Shown one piece after another: positions 6,277-11,031 of a stretch of DNA of 11,031 bases. Position 1 is the stretch's first letter; each line of letters starts with the position of its first letter. Origin of the DNA: an uncultured Acidaminococcus sp. (lineage in GTDB: Bacteria; Bacillota_C; Negativicutes; Acidaminococcales; Acidaminococcaceae). The notes under the pieces are model-generated. The model saw only the letters and a list, made by a program, of their open reading frames with translations, made no database searches and had not been told where the DNA came from. Both the position numbers and the translations under genes were made by a program. The DNA is taken from the NCBI GenBank assembly GCA_900314165.1, contig OMUE01000141.1, positions 1-11,031 on the forward strand. Direction: 5' to 3'.

Positions 6277-8505
6277 ATGTCTATTTTCGAAAAATATGCA
6301 CCGTTTGTGCAGGATTTTATTTATAGCCAGGGCTGGGAGGAACTGCGGCCCATCCAGACGGCGGCAGGGGACGTGCTGTTTAACACGGACGAAAACCTGC
6401 TGCTGACGGCGTCCACGGCGTCCGGCAAGACGGAGGCAGCCTTCTTTCCTATCCTCAGTATGTTTGCCCAGGACCCGCCCAAAAGCGTGGGCGCCATCTA
6501 CATCGGACCTTTGAAGGCTCTCATCAACGACCAGTTCCAGCGGCTGGTGCCCCTGTGCGAAGAAGGCCATATTCCCGTGTGGCATTGGCACGGGGACGTA
6601 TCCCAGTCCCACAAGGCCAAGATGATGAAGCACCCCAGCGGCATCTTGCAGATTACGCCGGAATCCCTGGAAGCCATGCTCATCCACAAGCACATGGCTA
6701 TCCCCAAACTATTTGGAGACCTGCGCTTTATCGTCATCGACGAGGTCCATTCTTTATTGAGAGGGGACCGGGGTGGCCAGACCCTGTGCCTGATTGAGCG
6801 CCTGGGCAGGATCGCCGGCGTGAACCCCCGCCGCATTGGCTTATCTGCCACCCTGGGAGAACCGGACAAGGTGGGCCAGCTGCTGAGCCTACATACAGGC
6901 CGCAAAACTCTCGTGCCCAAGGTTCCTGCAGGCAGCACGAAGTGGCGCCTGTCCATGGAACATTTCTATGTGAAGGACGTGCAGGCCGCCGACGACAAAA
7001 AAGACATCAAAGCACTGGACGTGCTGGACACAAAAACAGACCAGGCGCCTGTGCAGGCGGATCCTGGTCTGGGATATATCTTTGAGCACACCCGGGGCAA
7101 AAAATGCCTGGTGTTCGTGAATTCCCGGGAAGAGTGCGAGGGGGTTACGACCACCCTGCGGCACTACTGCGATTTGAAGCACGAGCCGGACCGGTTCCTG
7201 ATCCATCACGGCAATCTGTCCGCCTCTTATCGGGAGACGGCGGAAGAGCTCATGAAGGACGAAAGCCAGACGCTCACAACGGTGACCACGTCCACGTTGG
7301 AATTGGGCATCGACATCGGGCGCCTGGAGCGGGCGTTCCAAATCGACGCGCCCTGGACCGTGTCCTCGTTCCTCCAGCGCATGGGCCGCACAGGCCGGCG
7401 GAATCTGCCTCCGGAAATGTGGTTTGTGATTCGGGAGGACGAGCCGGAAATCCGGGCCATGCTGCCGGCTACCATTCCCTGGAAGCTGTTGCAGGGCATA
7501 GCCCTCATCCAATTGTATCTGGAAGAGCGCTTTGTAGAGCCGCCCCGCTTCGACCGGCTGCCCTACAGCCTGCTGTACCACCAGACCATGAGTACCATGG
7601 CTTCCGAAGGGGAAATGAGTCCCGCGGCTTTGGCCCAGAAGGTCCTGAGCCTGGGCTATTTCCACAAGATCACTCAGGATGATTACAAGGTGCTGCTGCG
7701 CCATCTCATCGACACGGACCATCTGGAGCGGACCAGCCAGGGCGGCCTCATCGTAGGGCTCACCGGGGAACGGATTGTGAATTCCTTCAAATTCTACGGC
7801 GTGTTCCAGGAAGACGAGGAATATACCGTCCGCTGCGACTCCCAGGAATTGGGCACCGTGGTGGCGCCCCCGCCTCCCGGGGAAAAGATTGCCATTGCCG
7901 GCCACGTGTGGCGAGTGCTGGAGGTAGACCGGAAGCGCAAACTCATCTACTGCGAGCTGGTGAATGGCCACGTGCCGGCTTATTTTGGGGAATGTCCCGG
8001 GGACCTGCACACGAAGGTGCTGGAACGCATGCGGGTGGTGCTGCAGGAGGACAGGAGCTATCCTTATTTGATGAAGAATGCCGTGGCCCGGCTGAACCAG
8101 GCCCGGTTTACGGCCAAGGCCTCCGGTGCTGCAGAAAAGCCTCTGATTTTCTTAGGGGGCAAGATGTGGTGCCTGCTGCCCTGGCTGGGGACCTATGGCT
8201 TTTTGGCCATGGAACGGTTCCTGAACCTGAAGTGCGCTCCTCGCCTGGGCCTGAAGAAACTGGACCCCTTCCGCCCGTTCTTCATGCAGTTCACCATGGA
8301 AGCGGACGAAGAGACCTTCTACAAAGTCCTGAAAGAAGAAATTGCCAAACCCATCGATCCCATGGAACTGCTGTATCCTCACGAAATCCCCGAATTCGAC
8401 AAGTACGACGAATACCTGCCGGAAGAATTAGTGAGGAAAGGATTTGCGAAAGGCGTGTTGAATCTGGACGATGTGAGGAGGAGGATAGGAACGTGGGGAA
8501 GATGA
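6277..8505 (+). CDS. Lhr/BrxHI-like superfamily II DEAD/DEAH helicase
   Basis: A 742-residue ATP-dependent helicase with a complete motif set: RPIQ (24-27); motif I TASGKTEA (47-54, K51); Ia GPLKAL (78-82 region); Ib TPES (127-130); II DEVH (155-158); III SATL (190-193); IV LVFVNSR (278-284); HHGNLS (310-315); V TTSTLELGIDIG (337-348); and VI QRMGRTGRR (367-375). After the two RecA domains comes a winged-helix-like and accessory region (about 400-740) as in Lhr-type enzymes, with no zinc-binding cysteine cluster. Length and layout match BrxHI of type 2 BREX. AAAGGA lies 7 bases before the ATG. It follows the BrxD-like ATPase on the same strand, separated by an inserted repeat. The stop codon TGA lies within the first GATGATA heptad, so the repeat defines the C-terminus. 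Confidence 0.9.
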   Translation: MSIFEKYAPFVQDFIYSQGWEELRPIQTAAGDVLFNTDENLLLTASTASGKTEAAFFPILSMFAQDPPKSVGAIYIGPLKALINDQFQRLVPLCEEGHIPVWHWHGDVSQSHKAKMMKHPSGILQITPESLEAMLIHKHMAIPKLFGDLRFIVIDEVHSLLRGDRGGQTLCLIERLGRIAGVNPRRIGLSATLGEPDKVGQLLSLHTGRKTLVPKVPAGSTKWRLSMEHFYVKDVQAADDKKDIKALDVLDTKTDQAPVQADPGLGYIFEHTRGKKCLVFVNSREECEGVTTTLRHYCDLKHEPDRFLIHHGNLSASYRETAEELMKDESQTLTTVTTSTLELGIDIGRLERAFQIDAPWTVSSFLQRMGRTGRRNLPPEMWFVIREDEPEIRAMLPATIPWKLLQGIALIQLYLEERFVEPPRFDRLPYSLLYHQTMSTMASEGEMSPAALAQKVLSLGYFHKITQDDYKVLLRHLIDTDHLERTSQGGLIVGLTGERIVNSFKFYGVFQEDEEYTVRCDSQELGTVVAPPPPGEKIAIAGHVWRVLEVDRKRKLIYCELVNGHVPAYFGECPGDLHTKVLERMRVVLQEDRSYPYLMKNAVARLNQARFTAKASGAAEKPLIFLGGKMWCLLPWLGTYGFLAMERFLNLKCAPRLGLKKLDPFRPFFMQFTMEADEETFYKVLKEEIAKPIDPMELLYPHEIPEFDKYDEYLPEELVRKGFAKGVLNLDDVRRRIGTWGR

Positions 8506-8743
8506 TAGATGATAGATGATAGAACCTGTTGTCGAGGGTTAGGAATCTTCTTGTCGGTTGATTCCATCTTTAAGTCCGCCCTCGCTTAAGCGGGGGCAAG
8601 TATAATTAGAGCTATCAGCATCCTCTATGTCCGCCCTTTTCAAGGGCGGGGGACCATCCGTAAGGATGGTGGTGGGTTCGTTCCCAATGATGGCGGTGGG
8701 GGTGTCCGTCCAGAGGACTACTAACGTCTACCATCTAACGTCT
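8501..8743 (+). repeat. Heptad-repeat mosaic after the helicase gene
   Basis: Three exact GATGATA heptads (8501-8521) overlap the helicase stop. The next part reads in sevens, e.g. TTGTCGA, GGGTTAG, GAATCTT, CTTGTCG, GTTGATT. A GCTTAAGC hairpin lies near 8583-8592, a single diverged copy of the 56-bp unit at 8595-8650, and hairpin ACCATCC-GTAA-GGATGGT at 8653-8670. The element ends in AACGTCT, ACCATCT, AACGTCT (8723-8743). It fills the 252-base gap between two convergent genes. No classical terminator is present, so its hairpins may serve that role. Confidence 0.85.
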
Positions 8744-8757
8744 ATACCCAGCTACTT

Positions 8758-9132
8758 CTATTTATAATCACACTTCTGGCATTGGGTCATGGGGTGGGCG
8801 GAGTCATCCTTATAGAAAGCTCCGGCCCAGTGGCAGATGCTTTGGAGGATGGGGACCACGGACAAGCCCTTGTCTGTCAGGGAATATTCCACCCGGAGCG
8901 GAATTTCGTTGTATTGTACCCTCTCAATGATGCCGTTCGTAATGAGTTTTTTCAAGGACGCAGCCAGCACGGCATCCGTAATGTTCATCATTTCCTTGCG
9001 CAGCTGGCTGTAGCGCAGAGTCTTTTTGGCAGCCAATACGCAGATAATGCGGGAATCCCATTTCCCGCCAAAGATTTCTAACCCGAATTCCAAGGGGCAG
9101 CGGATGTCTGCCTCTATTTTTTTATGGTACAT
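8758..9132 (-). CDS. HxlR-family winged-helix transcriptional regulator
   Basis: A 124-residue regulator. The signature CPLEFGLEIFGGKWDSRIICVL (starting at C12) is the HxlR helix-1/GKW motif. RYSQLRKEMMNITDAVLAASLKKL (40-63) includes the recognition helix, and the wing and closing helix follow as IPLRVEYSLTDKGLSVVPIL (77-96). HxlR proteins act as DNA-binding dimers, several of them sensing electrophiles or oxidants through a conserved N-terminal cysteine, here C12. The tail also carries an unusual C-x-x-C (C118, C121), which could bind metal or take part in redox sensing. AAGGAGG lies 6 bases before the ATG. It is transcribed away from the FMN-binding protein gene, and a palindrome between the two suggests that it controls both. 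Confidence 0.93.
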   Translation of the reverse strand: MYHKKIEADIRCPLEFGLEIFGGKWDSRIICVLAAKKTLRYSQLRKEMMNITDAVLAASLKKLITNGIIERVQYNEIPLRVEYSLTDKGLSVVPILQSICHWAGAFYKDDSAHPMTQCQKCDYK

Positions 9133-9152
9133 GGGGGACCTCCTTAATTAAA

Positions 9153-9247
9153 GCGAAAAGCAAAGAGTGAAGAGCGTAGAGGTGGCCGCTGGCCAGTCCC
9201 CTGCGGACTCAATCGTACTAACGTCTAATGTCTAACTTCTAATCCTA
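9153..9247 (+). repeat. Heptad-repeat element in the leader of the HxlR gene
   Basis: Four heptads GCGAAAA, GCAAAGA, GTGAAGA and GCGTAGA (9153-9180) precede a core with GGCCGCTGGCC and AGTCC-CCTGC-GGACT. AACGTCT, AATGTCT and AACTTCT (9220-9240) follow. It starts 20 bases before the HxlR start codon and would be transcribed, in antisense, as most of that gene's leader. Confidence 0.8.
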
Positions 9248-9275
9248 TTATATCTACACAACTCTATCCTCACAA
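9247..9275 (-). promoter_or_regulatory. Candidate promoter of the HxlR gene
   Basis: On the minus strand TTGTGA (9270-9275) and a perfect TATAAT (9247-9252) are separated by 17 bases. The -35 touches the palindrome at 9274-9301, consistent with autoregulation. The leader would be about 108 bases long and contain the repeat element. Confidence 0.5.
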
Positions 9276-9301
9276 GTCACTACTAAATTTAATAGTGACT
9301 T
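9274..9301. promoter_or_regulatory. 28-bp palindromic operator between divergent promoters
   Basis: The arms AAGTCACTA and TAGTGACTT flank a TAAATTTA centre; 13 of 14 base pairs are symmetric. It overlaps the -35 of the HxlR promoter and ends 17 bases before the -35 of the FMN-protein promoter. This is the expected place for the binding site of the HxlR dimer. Its TACT/AGTA-like half-sites recall those known for the Bacillus HxlR-family protein YodB. Confidence 0.7.
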
Positions 9302-9318
9302 ATAAATTTGCTTATATA

Positions 9319-9347
9319 TTGAGATTGTCAAGCAGGAAAACTATACT
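9319..9347 (+). promoter_or_regulatory. Promoter of the FMN-binding protein gene
   Basis: TTGAGA (9319-9324) and TATACT (9342-9347) each match 5 of 6 consensus bases at ideal 17-base spacing. The leader is about 48 bases. Confidence 0.7.
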
Positions 9348-9400
9348 AAGGCCATCGGATGAAAGTTACTATCAATTACTCAGTTTAGGAGGCTATTACC

Positions 9401-9811
9401 ATGCTTAACGAAAATGTAATCAACGTACTGAAAAACAACATGTGGGATCTGGCAACCTGCGCCAATGGGGAACCGAACGTAGTGCCTGTAGCTTTTAAAG
9501 ATGTGACGGCGGAAGGCAAACTGGTTGTAGGGGACGTATTCCTGCAAACGACCTTGGAAAACCTGAAAGCCAACGGTGGCAAAATCGCCATCTCCGTCTA
9601 TGACGCCAAGACCTTTGAAGGCTATCAGATCAAAGGTACGGCCGAATACCTGACGGAAGGGGACTTGGTTGCTACGTTTAAGGCCATGGTCGAAAAGATG
9701 TTCAACAACGCTGCCACCGCCAAAGGTGCATTGGTCATTACTCCGGAAAAAGTCATTGTGACTACACCCGGTGCTGATAACAAGAAGGAACTTCGGAGTA
9801 GTGAAAAGTGA
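9401..9811 (+). CDS. Pyridoxamine 5'-phosphate oxidase-like FMN-binding split-barrel protein
   Basis: A 136-residue small flavoprotein-like protein. It opens MLNENVINVLKNN, then WDLATCANGEPNVVPVAFKDV (15-35), the usual first strands of the PNPOx-like split barrel. LVVGDVFLQTTLENLKANG (41-59) follows, where T50/T51 and N54 fit phosphate-binding positions, and then KIAISVYDAKTFEGYQIKGTAEYLTEG (61-87). Relatives bind FMN as dimers and act in reduction of small molecules; the exact reaction is unknown. AGGAGG lies 8 bases before the ATG. The last residues (SSEK) and the stop are encoded by the following GTGAAAA repeat, so the C-terminus seems to have been rewritten by repeat insertion. It is divergent from the HxlR regulator, the likely controller. 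Confidence 0.88.
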   Translation: MLNENVINVLKNNMWDLATCANGEPNVVPVAFKDVTAEGKLVVGDVFLQTTLENLKANGGKIAISVYDAKTFEGYQIKGTAEYLTEGDLVATFKAMVEKMFNNAATAKGALVITPEKVIVTTPGADNKKELRSSEK

Positions 9812-9950
9812 AAAGCGAAAAGTGAAAAGGCCGCTGCGCGGGGCAAGGAAGAAATGAAGAAAGCGAAGAGGCCGCCCTGCGGGCTGTCATCCTCGCAGGG
9901 GAGGGGAACCGTGCGAAGCACGGTGGTGGGGCCGTGCAGAGCACTCTACA
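9801..9950 (+). repeat. Heptad-repeat element overlapping the end of the FMN-protein gene
   Basis: Four heptads GTGAAAA, GTGAAAA, GCGAAAA, GTGAAAA (9801-9828) carry the stop codon of the preceding gene in the second unit. A GC core (GGCCGCTGCGCGG) follows, then a second partial block (ATGAAGA at 9854 and GCGAAGA at 9863) with its own GGCCGCCCTGCGGGC core. A final GTGCGAAGCACGGTGGTGGGG stretch ends in GTGCAGAGCAC. It looks like two nested or successive insertions. Confidence 0.8.
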
Positions 9951-9963
9951 AGCTTAATGAATA

Positions 9964-10006
9964 AAAATAGGGGCTGTGAAAAAATGATTTTCACAGCCCC
10001 TATTTT
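9964..10006. terminator. Strong, possibly bidirectional terminator
   Basis: A perfect 19-bp stem (9964-9982 with 9988-10006) surrounds the loop AATGA. Its core GGGGCTGTGAAAA is almost the same as that of the terminator at 3178. The A-rich left and T-rich right flanks allow function on either strand. It ends the FMN-protein transcript and insulates the toxin-antitoxin promoter. Confidence 0.9.
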
Positions 10007-10022
10007 ATTGACACAGAATTAA

Positions 10023-10061
10023 ATATATACAGTGTAATATAAATATTGACATTGTATATAT
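10023..10061. promoter_or_regulatory. Inverted-repeat operator of the toxin-antitoxin operon
   Basis: Arms ATATATACAGTGT (10023-10035) and ACATTGTATATAT (10049-10061) are inverted repeats with 12 of 13 positions matching and 13 bases between. The right arm covers part of the -35 and spacer of the promoter, as expected for autorepression by a ribbon-helix-helix antitoxin or toxin-antitoxin complex. Confidence 0.65.
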
Positions 10062-10074
10062 AAACATCTATAAT
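10046..10074 (+). promoter_or_regulatory. Perfect-consensus promoter of the toxin-antitoxin operon
   Basis: TTGACA (10046-10051), 17 bases, TATAAT (10069-10074): both boxes are exact and the spacing is optimal. The leader would be under 20 bases. Such strength is typical of operons kept in check by autorepression. Confidence 0.85.
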
Positions 10075-10099
10075 GATTTATACAGAAGGGGGCGATTCT

Positions 10100-10372
10100 A
10101 TGATCATGGTATCGTTTCGTACGGACGAAGCAGTAAAAGAGCAGGCGGCCAAGGTCTTTGAGTCCCTGGGCATGAACCTGACCACGGCCCTGAATATGTT
10201 TCTCAGGCAGGCTGTTATCCAACAGAAATTTCCCTGCAGCCTGGACCTGAATGTGACTGCGGGAATGAAGGATTCCTATGCCCCGGGCTTTTTTGAACTG
10301 TTCGGCAAAGGGGCCGGACTGGGCTTTGACGAAGAACCAAAAGATCTGCCGCCGGAGGATATTACATTATGA
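10100..10372 (+). CDS. RelB/DinJ-family antitoxin
   Basis: A 90-residue protein starting MIMVSFRTDEAVKEQAAKVF. A short strand (MVSFRTDEAV), then helix KEQAAKVFESLGM and helix NLTTALNMFLRQAVIQQ, form the ribbon-helix-helix DNA-binding dimerisation domain of RelB/DinJ antitoxins. The C-terminal half (GFFELFGKGAGLGFDEEPKD onward) is acidic and probably disordered and toxin-binding. I chose the ATG at 10100 because GAAGGGGG lies 7 bases upstream; the in-frame ATG at 10073 lies in the -10 region and cannot be used from the promoter seen. The stop overlaps the toxin start (ATGA), coupling the two. Pairing of this antitoxin type with a PIN toxin rather than RelE/YafQ is less usual. Confidence 0.87.
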   Translation: MIMVSFRTDEAVKEQAAKVFESLGMNLTTALNMFLRQAVIQQKFPCSLDLNVTAGMKDSYAPGFFELFGKGAGLGFDEEPKDLPPEDITL

Positions 10373-10770
10373 AATACTATCTGGACACAAACATCATCAT
10401 CTATGCACTCAACGGGAAATATCCCCGCATCCTGTCCCATTTCCAGCAAGTCCCTTCCATGTCCATCGTCATTCCCTCCGTGGTCCTTGCAGAAATCGAG
10501 TACGGGGCACGGAAAAGTTTTGATTACGAAAAGACCATTTCCCTCTATCGGAAATTTATCAGCTACTTTGCCATAGAGCCTTTTAACGGCCGCGCTGCGT
10601 CTGCCTACGGTCAAATCCGTGCTGCCCTTGAAAAAAAGGGACAGGTCATAGGAGCCAATGACCTGCTTATTGCCGCTACTACTATGGCCGACCATGGCAT
10701 CCTGGTCACCCATAATGTCCGGGAATTTTCCCGCATCGAAGGTCTGGTCTACGAAGATTGGACGGAATGA
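10369..10770 (+). CDS. vapC: PIN-domain toxin, VapC family
   Basis: A 133-residue ribonuclease-type toxin of normal VapC length. The acidic active-site residues are seen in YYLDTNIIIYAL (D6), VLAEIEYGA (E42) and GANDLLIAAT (D98), with the fourth-motif region at VTHNVREFSRIEGL (N116). VapC toxins cleave tRNA or rRNA and are neutralised by the antitoxin of the same operon; the target here is not predictable. It is translated through a four-base overlap with the antitoxin. Its stop codon lies in a degenerate heptad of the next repeat element. Confidence 0.92.
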   Translation: MKYYLDTNIIIYALNGKYPRILSHFQQVPSMSIVIPSVVLAEIEYGARKSFDYEKTISLYRKFISYFAIEPFNGRAASAYGQIRAALEKKGQVIGANDLLIAATTMADHGILVTHNVREFSRIEGLVYEDWTE

Positions 10771-10907
10771 AGAAGTGAAAAGCGAAGAGCGGATAGGCTG
10801 CTCTGCGTGCGGGCGAGGAAGAGTGCGCTGCACGGGAAGTCAGATGACAGAAGTCAGAAGCGCATGTCGAAGGTTAGAAAGTGCTTGTCGATTGTTGGAT
10901 TATAGAA
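10767..10907 (+). repeat. Heptad-repeat element after the toxin gene
   Basis: ATGAAGA (10767-10773), GTGAAAA (10775-10781), GCGAAGA and GCGGATA (10782-10795) are followed by a GC core with GTGCGCTGCAC. A diverged block follows with ATGTCGA, AGGTTAG, TGCTTGTCGATTG and GGATTATAG, related to the GTCGAGGGTTAG segment at 8529. No gene is evident between 10771 and the window end. Confidence 0.7.
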
Positions 10908-10953
10908 ATGGACAGTGAAAAATAAAACTGCTCACTTCAAACATCTTTTTTCC

Positions 10954-10987
10954 TTGATTCTCTAAAAAAATTACGTTACTATAGTAA
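10954..10987 (+). promoter_or_regulatory. Candidate promoter with palindromic operator near the right edge
   Basis: TTGATT (10954-10959), 17 bases, TACTAT (10977-10982) is a moderate promoter. The exact palindrome TTACTATAGTAA (10976-10987), with partly symmetric flanks (ACG and ACGT), covers the -10 box, as a repressor site would. It points out of the window to a gene not seen here. Confidence 0.4.
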
Positions 10988-11031
10988 ACGTCAGAAATAA
11001 TTTTACTTAAAACTACATAATGAAGAAAGTT

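Noticed and set aside
4768..6693. A 641-codon open frame on the minus strand
   Set aside because: It lies antisense to the BrxD-like ATPase and the start of the helicase, whose P-loop and helicase motifs are unmistakable. It also runs through a repeat element and shows no family motif.
6889..8010. A 373-codon minus-strand frame
   Set aside because: Antisense shadow of the helicase gene, without recognisable domains or a convincing ribosome binding site.
3287..8505. Full BREX system
   Set aside because: Only relatives of brxD and brxHI are present. No PglZ, PglX, PglW or BrxC gene is found in the window.
10073..10099. Upstream ATG as the antitoxin start
   Set aside because: It lies at the -10 box of the only good promoter and has no ribosome binding site; the ATG at 10100 has one at good spacing.
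11020..11031. Start of another gene (ATGAAGAAAGTT) at the right edge
   Set aside because: Only four codons are visible and no ribosome binding site precedes them.

Overview
The window looks like chromosomal DNA from a low-to-mid GC Firmicute, most likely one of the Negativicutes (an Acidaminococcus-like genome). This is an inference from codon use, strong AGGAGG ribosome binding sites, sigma-A promoters, and long intergenic mosaics of purine-rich heptad repeats. There are eleven supportable protein genes, one of them cut by the left edge. I see no rRNA, tRNA, CRISPR array or transposase.

Layout. Bases 1-162 (minus) hold the start of a Na/phosphate cotransporter-family gene. Bases 322-1005 (plus) encode a DnaQ-like DEDDh 3'-5' exonuclease, convergent with an M20-family amidohydrolase/peptidase (1017-2210, minus). 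A 430-base mosaic (2273-2704) follows, containing three exact 56-bp tandem copies of a hairpin unit. Next comes a small orphan protein with a CxC motif (2788-3072) and a strong terminator (3178-3216).

The centre (3287-8505) is the most interesting part: a TerB-N/TerB-C protein, a BrxD-like (DUF2791) P-loop ATPase coupled to it by an ATGA overlap, and an Lhr/BrxHI-like superfamily II helicase. The last two are relatives of the ATPase and helicase of type 2 BREX. None of the other BREX components (PglX methylase, PglZ, PglW) is present here. The three genes probably form a stand-alone DNA-processing or defence module. A repeat element has inserted between the ATPase and the helicase.

Bases 8758-9811 hold a divergent pair: an HxlR-family regulator and an FMN-binding split-barrel protein. 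A 28-bp near-perfect palindrome lies between their promoters. After a 19-bp-stem terminator comes a toxin-antitoxin pair (10100-10770): a RelB/DinJ-type antitoxin and a PIN-domain (VapC-type) toxin, with ATGA overlap, a perfect-consensus promoter and an inverted-repeat operator. The last 120 bases hold a possible promoter/operator for a gene beyond the window.

Seven intergenic stretches carry the same repeat family. GYGAARA or GATGATA heptads lie on one side, a GC-rich hairpin core in the middle, and AACGTCT or ACTAGCC heptads on the other side. All seven lie in the same orientation, and five begin at or within a few bases of a plus-strand stop codon. In at least two genes the repeat itself appears to provide the stop codon.
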